64,000 bases of DNA, taken from NCBI GenBank assembly GCA_002284855.1, contig CP015603.1, positions 930,001 through 994,000 of the forward strand, written 5' to 3'. A model generated the notes under the pieces. The model made no database searches and was not told the origin of the DNA. It worked only from the letters and a program-made list of their open reading frames with translations. Both the position numbers and the translations under genes were made by a program. Positions 7,590 to 16,686 of the stretch are shown here, one piece after another (position 1 is the first letter of the stretch; each line of letters opens with the position of its first letter). Source of the stretch: Actinobacteria bacterium IMCC25003. Lineage in GTDB: Bacteria > Actinomycetota > Actinomycetes > Nanopelagicales > Nanopelagicaceae.

Positions 7590-9416
7590 ATACAACCCAC
7601 CTTTAGCAATAAGATCCTCATGGGTTCCGCGTTCAACAATCAAACCCTTCTCCAGAACAAGAATTTGATCGGCTTCCATGACCGTGCTGAGGCGGTGTGC
7701 AATCACGATCGAAGTTCTGCCCTTGAGCGCATGTTTAAGAGCTTCATGAACAAGTGACTCATTTTCAGAATCTAAGTGTGCTGTCGCTTCGTCAAGAATC
7801 ACAATGGCAGGAGCTTTGAGAAGAAGGCGAGCGATAGCCAATCTCTGCTTCTCTCCACCTGAAAGTCGATGTCCACGTTCACCCACCATGGTGTCGAAAC
7901 CATTAGGAAGTGTAGAAATCAAATCCCAAATCTGAGCAGATTTGCACGCCTCGATCATCTCTTCTTCAGTCGCATCTTCCTTTGCATATCGCAAATTCTC
8001 GGCGATAGTCTCGTGGAATAAGTGCGCATCTTGCATAACAACTCCAATGGAGTCGCGTAGCGATTGAACTGTGAACTCACGAATATCGTCACCATCGATA
8101 GAGATGGAACCTCGAGTGACGTCATAGAGTCGAGGAAGCAGTGCGCTCATAGTCGTCTTACCTGCCCCTGATGGTCCAACAATTGCAGTGATTGTTCCTG
8201 CAGGTGCGGTGAATGAGATTCCGCGGAGAACCTCGCCGCTTTCGACAGTTTCAGGCTTCGCCGCGGATTCAAGTGAAGCAAGTGAGATTTCCTCAGCACG
8301 TGGATAGGTAAAAGCTACATCTGTGAAATCGATTGTGAGGTTCTTCTTATCCAGAACTTTGGCGCCAGCCTTATCCGTAATCATCGGGTGAAGATCCAGG
8401 ACTTCAAATACGCGTTCAAATGAGACGAGTGCTGTCATGACATCGATACGTACATTCGATAGCGCTGTGAGCGGTCCATAGAGTCGAGCGAGCAACGCAG
8501 TGATTGCAAGAAGTGTTCCTACTGAGATTGCGCCATTAATCGCAAGGTGTCCCCCAATGCCATATGCAAATGCTGTGGCAACTGCTGCAACGCTCGTGAT
8601 GCCTACGAAGAAGACTCTGTTGAGCATTGCAGTTTGAATTCCGATATCAGCAACCTTGCGAGCTCGCGTACGAAAGAAGCTCTCTTCCTTCGCTGGCTTG
8701 CCATAGAGGTTTACTAAGAGAGCTCCAGAAACATTGAAGCGTTCTGTCATCGTGCTCGACATCGTTGCATTGAGATTAAATGCATCGCGAGTCAAGGCTT
8801 GAATACGTTTTCCAACCCACTTAGTAGGAAGAAGAAAGACCGGAAGGAGGAGAAGTGAAACGATGGTGATTTGCCACGAGAGGATCAGCATTGTGGTGAC
8901 AACGAGAACGAGCGAGACAACATTACTCACCACGCCAGAGAGAGTTCCGGTAAATGCTTGTTGCGCCCCCATGACATCAGAGTTGATACGCGAGATGAGC
9001 GCGCCCGTCTGCGTCCGGGTAAAGAATGCAATCGATTGTCGCTGGATATGAGCAAAGACCTGCGAGCGAAGATCGTAAATCAAACCTTCACCAATTCGCG
9101 CTGAGTACCAACGTCCAAAGATATTGATGATTGCATCAACAATTGCGAGAAGTCCAACAGCTAGAGCTAATTTCGTTACAAGTCCTGCATCCTTAGGTAT
9201 GACGCCCTTATCGATAAGTTCGCGGAGCAGCAACGGAGTAGATACGACGAGCAGCGCTTCAATAACAACAGTGATGAGAAAGATTGTTATGTGAGATTTA
9301 TAGGGCTTGCCATACGAAATTATCCGTTTGATTGTCCCTGGCTTTAACTTCTGCGATTTTACAGATGGGTCTGCGGTCATGGACCGAAAGGTCATCCAGA
9401 CTGCATGTTGTGACAT
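7551..9416 (-). CDS. ABC exporter, fused membrane and ATPase domains
   Basis: Half-transporter of the MsbA/LmrA type, expected to work as a homodimer exporting lipids or hydrophobic compounds; the substrate cannot be told. 621 residues. Six membrane helices span about 40-330. The nucleotide-binding domain has Walker A GPSGAGKTT (414-422), the Q-loop near MQDAHLF, signature LSGGEKQR (518-525), Walker B IVILDEA (538-544) and His574 in AHRLS. All ATPase residues look intact. Internal Met8 and Met13 are alternative starts. It lies 18 nt after the sufT gene on the same strand and may be transcribed with the suf operon, though export of Fe-S precursors is not implied. Confidence 0.9.
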   Translation of the reverse strand: MSQHAVWMTFRSMTADPSVKSQKLKPGTIKRIISYGKPYKSHITIFLITVVIEALLVVSTPLLLRELIDKGVIPKDAGLVTKLALAVGLLAIVDAIINIFGRWYSARIGEGLIYDLRSQVFAHIQRQSIAFFTRTQTGALISRINSDVMGAQQAFTGTLSGVVSNVVSLVLVVTTMLILSWQITIVSLLLLPVFLLPTKWVGKRIQALTRDAFNLNATMSSTMTERFNVSGALLVNLYGKPAKEESFFRTRARKVADIGIQTAMLNRVFFVGITSVAAVATAFAYGIGGHLAINGAISVGTLLAITALLARLYGPLTALSNVRIDVMTALVSFERVFEVLDLHPMITDKAGAKVLDKKNLTIDFTDVAFTYPRAEEISLASLESAAKPETVESGEVLRGISFTAPAGTITAIVGPSGAGKTTMSALLPRLYDVTRGSISIDGDDIREFTVQSLRDSIGVVMQDAHLFHETIAENLRYAKEDATEEEMIEACKSAQIWDLISTLPNGFDTMVGERGHRLSGGEKQRLAIARLLLKAPAIVILDEATAHLDSENESLVHEALKHALKGRTSIVIAHRLSTVMEADQILVLEKGLIVERGTHEDLIAKGGLYSELFARQDITTN

Positions 9417-9434
9417 AAGAACTCAGTAAGCAGA

Positions 9435-9746
9435 TCAGACAGTAAAGCCGAGAGCGCGAAGTTGTTCGCGACCGTCATCTGAAATCTTGTCAGGACCCCA
9501 GGGTGGCATCCATACCCAGTTGATTTTCACATCATCAGTAAATGGAGCAAGTGCTTGTCGAGTCTGATCTTCAATAACATCCTGAAGTGGGCAGGCAGCT
9601 GATGTGAGCGTCATGTTGAGAACAGCGATGTTGTTATCGTCGACCATCATGTCGTAGATAAGGCCAAGGTCAACGACGTTGATACCGAGTTCTGGGTCGA
9701 CAACATCCTTCATCGCCTCGTTGATATCTTCAATCTTTGCAACCAT
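9435..9746 (-). CDS. sufT: SufT/MIP18-family Fe-S assembly factor
   Basis: DUF59 (MIP18) protein that helps mature Fe-S proteins, acting as an accessory to SUF. 103 residues, which is the minimal DUF59 fold with short ends: MKDVVDPELGINVVDLGLIYDM near the N-terminus, then MTLTSAACPLQDVIEDQ with the conserved Cys near residue 52, and WMPPWGPDKISDDGREQLRALGF at the end. This C-terminal pattern is typical of the actinobacterial suf-operon member. Follows sufU by 32 nt. Confidence 0.92.
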   Translation of the reverse strand: MVAKIEDINEAMKDVVDPELGINVVDLGLIYDMMVDDNNIAVLNMTLTSAACPLQDVIEDQTRQALAPFTDDVKINWVWMPPWGPDKISDDGREQLRALGFTV

Positions 9747-9778
9747 GTTCTTATCCTACTTTCTTTTGAAGGCGCTCG

Positions 9779-10222
9779 TTAATTCTCTTTAGCCAAGGCT
9801 TGAACACTGGCATCCTTAAAGGCCATCCACCCTAGAAGGGCGCATTTAATACGGGCTGGATATTGCGATACACCAGCAAGCGCGACTGCATCCTCGAGAA
9901 GATTCTCATCTCCTTTTTCAGTCCCCTTGCTCTGCATCAAGTGCATAAAGGAATCTGCAATTACCTGTGCCTGAGATAGCTCTTTTCCTATCAAGAGATC
10001 AGTCAAGATAGAGACGCTCGCCTGCGAAATTGAGCATCCCACGCCATCCCATGTAACAGCCTTCACGGTCTGCCCATCAAGAGTCACATTAAGGGTGATC
10101 TCATCGCCGCAACTTGGATTGATGTGATGAACCTGCGCATCATAGGTCGGACTCAACTTCTTATTCTGTGGGTTCTTGTAATGATCGAGAATGACTTCTT
10201 GATAGAGATTATCGAGTTGCAT
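9779..10222 (-). CDS. sufU: SufU-type Fe-S cluster assembly / sulfur relay protein
   Basis: Zinc-containing sulfurtransferase that takes persulfide sulfur from SufS for cluster building on SufBCD. 147 residues from MQLDNLYQEVILDHYKNP. Metal and active-site residues are in place: Cys38 and Asp40 in NPSCGD, Cys63 in GVGCSIS, Cys127 in RIKCALLGW, with a SufU-type insertion before Cys127. The start ATG (10220-10222) overlaps the sufS TAA by 1 nt (TAATG). A longer reading frame to 10351 exists but lies inside sufS and is not family-like. Confidence 0.95.
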   Translation of the reverse strand: MQLDNLYQEVILDHYKNPQNKKLSPTYDAQVHHINPSCGDEITLNVTLDGQTVKAVTWDGVGCSISQASVSILTDLLIGKELSQAQVIADSFMHLMQSKGTEKGDENLLEDAVALAGVSQYPARIKCALLGWMAFKDASVQALAKEN

Positions 10223-11469
10223 TAGCGTCCAAAATATTTCTGGGCGCCTTGAACGCCTGCGATCAGAGCATCGAGATCTTCGGTGGTGTTGTAGAGGTAG
10301 ACAGATGCACGAGTTGTCGCTGGTACTCCAAGTTTGCGAGTCAGTGGCCACGCACAGTGATGACCTGTGCGAACGGCTATTCCTTGGCTATCGAGATACT
10401 GTCCTAGATCATGTGGGTGAATATCTCCCAGAGTGAAAGAGATGGATCCACCACGAAGTCCAGTCGTTGCTGGGCCGATAATGCGAATATCGTCGATTGC
10501 TGCCAGACCCTCGAGAAGATATGCAGTCAGTGCAATTTCGTGGCGGTGGATATTCTCCATGCCAATCTTTGTCAGATATGTAAGGGCGGCACCTAAACCA
10601 ACTGCTTGCGCCATGTTGGGAACGCCAGCTTCAAATTTCTTTGGTGCAGGAGCCCACGTAGCAGTTGTCATTGTGACGTTTTCAATCATGGATCCACCGG
10701 TAAGAAAGGGTGGCAATTCCGCAAGAAGTTCGGCCCGACCCCAGAAAATTCCAACTCCTGTTGGACCTACAGCCTTATGACCTGAGAATGCTAAGAAATC
10801 TATATCGAGAGCTTTTACATCGACCGCCATATGTGGGACTGATTGACATGCATCGAGAACAACTACTGCACCGACTTCATGTGCACGACGTGTAATGGCT
10901 TCCAACGGATTGATAGTTCCGAGCACATTTGACTGATGTGTGAGAGCGACAACCTTTGTCTTTGCATCAATCAACGAGTCAATATTCGAAAGATCAAGGC
11001 GATAATCATCTGTAACAGAGAACCATTTGAGCGTTGCTCCAGTGCGCGCAGCAAGCTGTTGCCAAGGGATGAGATTGGCGTGGTGCTCCATCTCAGTTAC
11101 AACTATGGAGTCGCCAGCCTTGAGATGGAATCGATTTCCTGGTTCTGCATTACCCATTGCATAAGCAACTAAGTTCAGAGACTCGGTAGCGCCTTTGGTA
11201 AATACAACTTCTTCAGAATGAGCGTTTAGGAAGTTGGCCACAATCTGGCGTGCGCCCTCATAGGCATCAGTTGCCTCTTCGGCTAATTGATGTGCACCGC
11301 GATGTACTGCAGCATTATTGAGTCGATAGAAATTGCTCTCTGCATCGATAACGACATTTGGCTTCTGACTTGTTGCGCCGGAATCTAAATAAACCAGGCG
11401 CTTGCCATCGCGGATTGTCCGATCAAGAATCGGAAAATCCTTAGCGATAGCGTGAGCATCAAAAGTCAT
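10222..11469 (-). CDS. sufS: Cysteine desulfurase SufS
   Basis: PLP-dependent enzyme that releases sulfur from L-cysteine as a protein persulfide and alanine. 415 residues. The PLP lysine is Lys232 in AFSGHKAVGPTGVG; the catalytic loop is RTGHHCAWP with Cys372. It belongs to group II desulfurases, which need an activator, matching the adjacent sufU. Starts TFDAHAIAKDFPIL. Gap of 2 nt from sufC and a TAATG overlap into sufU. Confidence 0.97.
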   Translation of the reverse strand: MTFDAHAIAKDFPILDRTIRDGKRLVYLDSGATSQKPNVVIDAESNFYRLNNAAVHRGAHQLAEEATDAYEGARQIVANFLNAHSEEVVFTKGATESLNLVAYAMGNAEPGNRFHLKAGDSIVVTEMEHHANLIPWQQLAARTGATLKWFSVTDDYRLDLSNIDSLIDAKTKVVALTHQSNVLGTINPLEAITRRAHEVGAVVVLDACQSVPHMAVDVKALDIDFLAFSGHKAVGPTGVGIFWGRAELLAELPPFLTGGSMIENVTMTTATWAPAPKKFEAGVPNMAQAVGLGAALTYLTKIGMENIHRHEIALTAYLLEGLAAIDDIRIIGPATTGLRGGSISFTLGDIHPHDLGQYLDSQGIAVRTGHHCAWPLTRKLGVPATTRASVYLYNTTEDLDALIAGVQGAQKYFGR

Positions 11470-11471
11470 AA

Positions 11472-12224
11472 TTAGGCGGTGACGTACTCCGCATAACCAT
11501 TAGCTTCGAGCTTATCTGCCAGTTCTGGTCCGCCTTCTTCGACGATACGACCGTTTGCAAATACATGTACGAAGTCAGGTTTGATGTAGCGCAAGATACG
11601 TGTGTAGTGAGTGATCAAGAGGATGCCGTGATTATTTGCAGCCTTCGCACGTACAACGCCTTCAGAGACAATACGTAGCGCATCGACGTCGAGACCTGAA
11701 TCTGTCTCATCGAGGATTGCAAACTTTGGCTTGAGGAGTTCGAGCTGCATGATTTCGTGGCGCTTCTTCTCGCCACCAGAGAAACCTTCATTGACATTAC
11801 GTTGCGCAAAAGATGGATCCATCTTGAGGGATTCCATTGCGCTCTTTACTTCGCCTACCCATTCACGCAGCTTGGGAGCTTCACCGCGAAGCGCTGTAGC
11901 TGCAGTACGAAGGAAGTTAGAGACTGAGACACCAGGTACTTCAACGGGATACTGCATCGCAAGGAAGAGACCTGCCTTTGCGCGCTCATCGACGGACATC
12001 TCGAGAACATCTGCACCATCCAGTGTCACTGTTCCCCCAGTAATTGTGTACTTAGGGTGCCCTGCGATTGAGTATGCAAGCGTTGACTTACCTGATCCGT
12101 TTGGTCCCATGATTGCGTGGGTTTCACCTGACTTGATGGTGAGGTCTACGCCCTTAAGGATTTCAATCGAACCTTGTTCGGTATCGACAGATACTTTCAA
12201 TCCGCGAATTTCTAGAGTGCTCAT
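11472..12224 (-). CDS. sufC: SUF system ATPase SufC
   Basis: Soluble ABC-type ATPase of the SufBCD scaffold that drives cluster assembly. 250 residues. Walker A GPNGSGKST (40-48), signature FSGGEKKR, Walker B ILDETDSGLD and the switch His in ITHYTRIL. The Asp-Glu-Thr-Asp pattern after Walker B is characteristic of SufC compared with importer ATPases. Lies 11 nt after the Rieske ferredoxin gene and 2 nt before sufS. Confidence 0.98.
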   Translation of the reverse strand: MSTLEIRGLKVSVDTEQGSIEILKGVDLTIKSGETHAIMGPNGSGKSTLAYSIAGHPKYTITGGTVTLDGADVLEMSVDERAKAGLFLAMQYPVEVPGVSVSNFLRTAATALRGEAPKLREWVGEVKSAMESLKMDPSFAQRNVNEGFSGGEKKRHEIMQLELLKPKFAILDETDSGLDVDALRIVSEGVVRAKAANNHGILLITHYTRILRYIKPDFVHVFANGRIVEEGGPELADKLEANGYAEYVTA

Positions 12225-12235
12225 ATCTATCTCCG

Positions 12236-12532
12236 TTACATCTCTACCGTGACGGAGTCTCCGTCGACAGTTACTGAATAGGTTTTTACTGGGGCTACTG
12301 CTGGAGGCGTTAACGCTTCTCCTGTACGAAGATCGAATTCAGCTCCGTGGAGCCAGCATTCAATCTTGAAATCGGTGATATCACCTTCAGAAAGTGATGC
12401 ATCGGAATGGCTACAGACATCGTTGATCGCAAATACCTCATCGCCCACTCGGGCTACGCAGATGGATTCGCCATTCTTTTCAATGCGGACGGGCTTTCCC
12501 GCTTGAAGTGAAGAGAAAGTCAAGTCAGACAT
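12236..12532 (-). CDS. Rieske-type ferredoxin in the suf operon
   Basis: Small [2Fe-2S] protein of the non-haem dioxygenase ferredoxin class. 98 residues: Rieske ligands Cys40-x-His42 and Cys59-x-x-His62 are all present with normal spacing. The product probably carries electrons for assembly or repair within the SUF machinery, as is inferred for the equivalent actinobacterial operon gene; no redox partner is encoded beside it. Directly adjoins sufD (stop and start separated by no bases) and is followed by sufC. Confidence 0.92.
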   Translation of the reverse strand: MSDLTFSSLQAGKPVRIEKNGESICVARVGDEVFAINDVCSHSDASLSEGDITDFKIECWLHGAEFDLRTGEALTPPAVAPVKTYSVTVDGDSVTVEM

Positions 12533-13624
12533 TTACTTACCTGCCTTAGCGAGTTCGTCATCGATGCGAGCCATAATGCGCTCTTGTACTTCTTCGATAT
12601 GAATTTCAGAGACAATCTCATTGAAGAAACCGCGAACGACGAGGCGACGTGCATCATCCATGTTGATTCCGCGTGACATTAAATAGAAGAGTTGTTCATC
12701 ATCGAAGCGACCCGTTGTGGATGCGTGTCCTGCACCTACGATTTCGCCTGTTTCGATTTCGAGGTTTGGAACTGAATCTGCGCGCGCTCCATCGGAGAGC
12801 AACAAGTTGCGGTTGAGTTCGTAGGTATCGGTGCCTTCAGCTGCAGCGCGAATAAAGACATCGCCAATCCAGACTGTATGTGCCTTATCTCCTGCAAGCG
12901 CGCCCTTGTAGTTCACGCGTGACTTTGCATTGGGGACTTTGTGATCGACGAACATGCGGTGTTCAAAGAACTGTCCAGCAGTTGCAAAGTAGACGCCCGA
13001 TAGATCGCATGATGCACCCGGTGCAATGAAATCAACTGTAGGAAGCAGACGCACTACATCTCCCCCAACAGTGACGACGATTGATTTGAAGGTTGCATCG
13101 CGATCGACGATTGCGTGATGGCGCGCTGCATGAATGGTCTTTGAGCCCCACTCTTGAAGTGCAATAAGAGTGAGGTGAGCACCTGGCTCGACAACAATCT
13201 CAAGATCTTCTGCAAGATGCATATCGCCAGAGTTCTCGATCACAACGACTGACTTCGAGTGGTTTCCGGCCTTAATCTGAACTCGTGAGAATTCAGCTGA
13301 ATCGGTACCAAATGCGCTGCGATTCAAGAAGATGGGCTCAGCAATCTCAGCGTTCGCGGCAATTGATAGAACCGCACCCTTTGAAGTGAACTGACGGATG
13401 CGATTCACAATTGCATCATCGGTCTCAGTAACTGCATCAATATCCTGATGTGTGAAAGTTGCACCGGTTGGGAGTGAGCTCTTTACAGAGAGTGAATTAC
13501 GTTCGACAGCTGCTGCTGTTCCATCGTGCATTCCGCCAAGGCGCTTCAGCGGTGTAAAGCGCCAAGCTTCCTCACGACCGGTAGGCGTGTGGTTTTCGAG
13601 AAGGTTTGATTGCAATGAAGACAT
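12533..13624 (-). CDS. sufD: Fe-S cluster assembly protein SufD
   Basis: Scaffold subunit pairing with SufB in the SufBC2D complex. 363 residues. A variable N-terminus (HTPTGREEAWRFTPLKRLGG) precedes the right-handed beta-helix core and the conserved C-terminal region [22 protein letters not shown] with ARRLVVRGFFNEI. The His of GHAST is the SufD cluster-site residue in this family. Overlaps the sufB end by 1 nt. Confidence 0.96.
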   Translation of the reverse strand: MSSLQSNLLENHTPTGREEAWRFTPLKRLGGMHDGTAAAVERNSLSVKSSLPTGATFTHQDIDAVTETDDAIVNRIRQFTSKGAVLSIAANAEIAEPIFLNRSAFGTDSAEFSRVQIKAGNHSKSVVVIENSGDMHLAEDLEIVVEPGAHLTLIALQEWGSKTIHAARHHAIVDRDATFKSIVVTVGGDVVRLLPTVDFIAPGASCDLSGVYFATAGQFFEHRMFVDHKVPNAKSRVNYKGALAGDKAHTVWIGDVFIRAAAEGTDTYELNRNLLLSDGARADSVPNLEIETGEIVGAGHASTTGRFDDEQLFYLMSRGINMDDARRLVVRGFFNEIVSEIHIEEVQERIMARIDDELAKAGK

Positions 13625-15033
13625 TAGCCGACTGCGCCTTCCATCTGGAGCTCGATGAGGCGGTTGAGTTCGAGCGCGTATTCCATCGGAAGTTCACGAG
13701 CGATTGGCTCAATAAATCCACGAACGATCATCGCCATCGCCTCATCCTCATTGAGCCCACGAGACATGAGGTAGAAGAGCTGATCATCTGAGATTTTCGA
13801 AACAGTTGCTTCGTGTCCCATTGAGACATCATCTTCACGGATATCAACATACGGATATGTATCTGAACGAGAGATGGTGTCGACGAGAAGCGCATCGCAT
13901 TTCACTGTACTTGCTGAGTGGTGCGCACCTTCTTGAACCTGAACAAGTCCACGGTAAGAAGTACGTCCACCACCACGGGCGACTGATTTAGAGATAACAG
14001 AAGATGATGTGTAAGGAGCAGCGTGAACCATCTTCGCACCTGAATCTTGGTGTTGACCGGGACCTGCAAATGCGAGTGAGAGAGTTTCACCCTTTGCATG
14101 TGGACCCATCAACATCACTGCTGGGTATTTCATGGTGACCTTTGAGCCGATATTTCCATCGACCCATTCCATGGTTGCGCCTTCAGCACATGTGGCGCGC
14201 TTTGTTACCAAGTTATAGACGTTGTTTGACCAGTTCTGGATGGTTGTGTAACGAACACGCGCACCCTTCTTGACGATAATTTCAACAACAGCAGAGTGAA
14301 GTGAATCTGATTTATAGATTGGCGCTGTGCAGCCTTCTACATAGTGAATGTATGAATCTTCATCAGCGATGATCAGAGTACGTTCAAACTGACCCATGTT
14401 CTCTGTATTGATACGGAAGTAAGCCTGTAATGGAATATCTACATGTACGCCCTTAGGCACGTAGATAAATGAACCACCTGACCAGACAGATGTATTGAGA
14501 GCAGCAAACTTGTTATCGCCTACTGGAATAACGGAACCAAAGTACTCCTTGAAGAGTTCTGGGTGCTGCTTAAGTCCGCTATCTGTATCGAGGAAGATAA
14601 CTCCCTGCTTCTCAAGATCTTCGCGGATTGAGTGATAAACAACTTCTGATTCGTACTGAGCAGCTACACCAGAAACCAAGCGCTGCTTTTCTGCTTCAGG
14701 GATACCGAGACGGTCGTAAGTGTTTTTAATGTCATCAGGCAAGTCATCCCATGTTGTTGCTTGCTTCTCTGTTGAACGTACGAAGTATTTGATGGTGTCA
14801 AAGAAGATTCCTGAGAGATCAGATCCCCATGATGGCATCGGCTTCTTATAGAAGAGGTCGAGACCTTTGAGGCGTAGATCGAGCATCCACTGTGGTTCGC
14901 TCTTCTTCGCTGAAATATCGCGAACAACTTCCTCGCTCAGGCCACGCTTAGCATTAGAGCTGGCCTCATTATTATCTGACCAACCGTATTCGTAATTTCC
15001 GAGGCCTTCGAGCTCTGGGTGTGCTGTTGTCAT
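13624..15033 (-). CDS. sufB: Fe-S cluster assembly protein SufB
   Basis: Main scaffold on which the nascent Fe-S cluster forms. 469 residues, usual length. Landmarks: [13 protein letters not shown] at the start, [63 protein letters not shown], and the C-terminal [26 protein letters not shown] Cys in the C-terminal core (KCDALL) matches the proposed cluster site. Its ATG overlaps the sufR stop (ATGA, 15030-15033), so expression is coupled to the repressor gene. Confidence 0.98.
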   Translation of the reverse strand: MTTAHPELEGLGNYEYGWSDNNEASSNAKRGLSEEVVRDISAKKSEPQWMLDLRLKGLDLFYKKPMPSWGSDLSGIFFDTIKYFVRSTEKQATTWDDLPDDIKNTYDRLGIPEAEKQRLVSGVAAQYESEVVYHSIREDLEKQGVIFLDTDSGLKQHPELFKEYFGSVIPVGDNKFAALNTSVWSGGSFIYVPKGVHVDIPLQAYFRINTENMGQFERTLIIADEDSYIHYVEGCTAPIYKSDSLHSAVVEIIVKKGARVRYTTIQNWSNNVYNLVTKRATCAEGATMEWVDGNIGSKVTMKYPAVMLMGPHAKGETLSLAFAGPGQHQDSGAKMVHAAPYTSSSVISKSVARGGGRTSYRGLVQVQEGAHHSASTVKCDALLVDTISRSDTYPYVDIREDDVSMGHEATVSKISDDQLFYLMSRGLNEDEAMAMIVRGFIEPIARELPMEYALELNRLIELQMEGAVG

Positions 15034-15716
15034 GATGATGCCTTTCCAGCGGTTAGTTTTCCTGAATTGATCTTCTTTGGTTGCTTTGTCAGATTGGGAA
15101 TATAGGTAGTGCAGACTCCATCGCCATGAGCGATAGTTGCTAAACGTTGCACGTGGGTTCCAAGTACACGTGAAAATGCTTCTGTCTCTGCTTCGCAGAG
15201 TTGTGGGAATTCAGCAGCAACGTGCGCGATAGGACAGTGGTGCTGGCAGAGTTGCTCACCCATAGGACGAGATTCAATGCTGGTTGCATAACCTTGTTCG
15301 GTGAGAAAAGTTGCGAGTGCTTCCGATTTGTTGGAACGTTTTGCAAGTGCAATCGTTGCCTTACGTTCGATGTCATCTGCGCGAGATTGTGCAAATGCCT
15401 TGACAAGATGTTCGCCAGATTGCGCAGATATAAATTTAAGAGCAGCGACTGCTAAGTCATCGTACGAATGTTCAAACTTTTCGCGTCCTGAATCCGTCAT
15501 CACAAATACTTTGGATGGTCGTCCACGACCACGGCTCAGGGCTTGGTGAGGTTCGCGCGCTTCGAGGATTCCATCGGCGACCAAGAGATCGAGGTGGCGG
15601 CGAATTCCCGCCGGAGTGAGGCCGAGGCGCTCCCCCAGAACGACCGCTGTCGAAGGGCCATTCTCGAGAACCGAGCGGGCGACAGCATCACGGGTGCTGA
15701 GATCGTCGATTTTCAC
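15030..15716 (-). CDS. sufR: SufR-type Fe-S-sensing transcriptional repressor
   Basis: DeoR-like winged-helix regulator that holds an Fe-S cluster and represses the suf operon when clusters are plentiful. I place the start at GTG 15716 ([17 protein letters not shown]), giving 228 residues. An ATG further out (15785) would add 23 residues unlike the family and cover the promoter. The N-terminal HTH is around [24 protein letters not shown]. Cysteines in [18 protein letters not shown] (about Cys157, Cys161, Cys174 in this numbering), plus Cys202, are the likely cluster ligands. First gene of the suf operon, divergent from ctaA. Confidence 0.9.
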   Translation of the reverse strand: MKIDDLSTRDAVARSVLENGPSTAVVLGERLGLTPAGIRRHLDLLVADGILEAREPHQALSRGRGRPSKVFVMTDSGREKFEHSYDDLAVAALKFISAQSGEHLVKAFAQSRADDIERKATIALAKRSNKSEALATFLTEQGYATSIESRPMGEQLCQHHCPIAHVAAEFPQLCEAETEAFSRVLGTHVQRLATIAHGDGVCTTYIPNLTKQPKKINSGKLTAGKASS

Positions 15717-15752
15717 AACAGTATTGTGTCGTAATTCGCCCTGCCTAGCCAA
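15714..15752 (-). promoter_or_regulatory. Candidate suf operon promoter with overlapping dyad, leaderless start
   Basis: On the minus strand, TTGGCT (15752-15747), an 18-nt spacer and CACAAT (15728-15723) form a candidate sigma-70-type promoter whose start site would fall at or within a few nt of the sufR GTG (15716). The 15-bp dyad CACAA-N5-TTGTG (15714-15728) covers the -10 box and start codon, an ideal place for an autorepressor. Identified by eye; the protein that binds it is inferred. Confidence 0.4.
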
Positions 15753-15765
15753 TCCAAAAGGCAGG
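15740..15765. promoter_or_regulatory. Second dyad in the sufR-ctaA divergent region
   Basis: CCTGCCT (15740-15746), a 12-nt spacer and AGGCAGG (15759-15765) form a 7-bp inverted repeat around the candidate suf -35 box. It may be a regulator site shared by sufR and ctaA, or a chance repeat. No T-tract follows, so it is not a terminator. Confidence 0.3.
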
Positions 15766-15785
15766 CTCCACCCACGAGTCGGCAA

Positions 15786-15791
15786 TAGGCT
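15786..15791 (+). promoter_or_regulatory. Candidate -10 box of a leaderless ctaA transcript
   Basis: TAGGCT lies 6 nt before the ctaA GTG start, the spacing expected if transcription starts at the start codon. No Shine-Dalgarno sequence is visible before that GTG. No good -35 box was recognised. Confidence 0.3.
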
Positions 15792-15797
15792 ACGAGC

Positions 15798-16676
15798 GTG
15801 AGTAGAACAAAGAGCATCGCGAGCAAACTCTTGCCTGCTCTTTCAGGCCTCCTCCTCTTCCTCCAATCAGCCCTCGTTATTACCGGGGGCGCGGTTCGAG
15901 TAACCGGTTCTGGACTCGGTTGCCCAACATGGCCCGAGTGCACCCCTGGTTCCTACACGCCAGTGCCCGGTCAAGCAGAAGGGCAACTTCATGCGTGGAT
16001 CGAATTCGGAAATAGATTGCTCACCTTTGCGCTCTTCTTTGCGGCAGTAGCAACGCTGATCGCCATCTTCCGAGCTGGACGAAGGGATCTACGTCTTCTC
16101 GGTGCGACACAAATTCTCGGAATCTTGGGTCAAGGTGTTTTGGGTGGAATAACAGTCTTAACAAATCTCAATCCTCTTGCCGTAGGTTCACACCTCCTAC
16201 TGTCAATTCTTCTGATTGCGGCAGCAACGTCGCTTCATTCACGCAGGCATCATCCTTATGTGCGTACATCATCGAGTGAGCTTCGCATCTCTCGCGTCTC
16301 GTTCGCTCATACATCTCTTGCATTTATAGCGATTTCAATTGGAACCCTTGTTACAGGAAGTGGTCCTCATGCAGGTGATGTTGATGCTCCTCGATTGAAC
16401 TTTGCAATCACAACTATTGCTCGAGTACACAGCGCATCCGTTTGGCTTCTCATGATTGTCTCCATCTTCTTCTTGCTGCGAAAGAATTTGAATTTTGAAA
16501 CAAAACGCTGGCTGCGAGTATTTATCGCATTAGCAATTGGCCAAGGTGCACTTGGCTACATTCAATATTTCCTTGGAGTTCCTGAAGGGCTTGTAGTGCT
16601 TCATCTCCTTGGCTCAGTTCTAGTCTGGATCGCAGCGTGGCGGGTCCGACTATCTGTTGTACGTAAACCCGCATAA
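15798..16676 (+). CDS. ctaA: Haem A synthase (CtaA/COX15)
   Basis: Membrane enzyme that oxidises the haem O methyl group to make haem A for cytochrome c oxidase. 292 residues with eight hydrophobic segments. The first loop carries the Cys42/Cys48 pair in GLGCPTWPEC typical of the Gram-positive type, and haem-ligand histidines occur at QLHAWIEFGNR (His65), GSHLLLS, RVHSAS and LHLLGS. Starts at GTG 15798. Followed after 10 nt by tkt. In many actinobacteria ctaB (haem O synthase) sits between ctaA and tkt, but it is not here. Confidence 0.94.
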   Translation: MSRTKSIASKLLPALSGLLLFLQSALVITGGAVRVTGSGLGCPTWPECTPGSYTPVPGQAEGQLHAWIEFGNRLLTFALFFAAVATLIAIFRAGRRDLRLLGATQILGILGQGVLGGITVLTNLNPLAVGSHLLLSILLIAAATSLHSRRHHPYVRTSSSELRISRVSFAHTSLAFIAISIGTLVTGSGPHAGDVDAPRLNFAITTIARVHSASVWLLMIVSIFFLLRKNLNFETKRWLRVFIALAIGQGALGYIQYFLGVPEGLVVLHLLGSVLVWIAAWRVRLSVVRKPA

Positions 16677-16686
16677 GGAGAAGATG

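Noticed and set aside
15717-15785. Longer sufR starting at ATG 15785
   Set aside because: The added 23 residues are not family-like, would overlap the candidate promoter and leave 12 bp to ctaA for two promoters.
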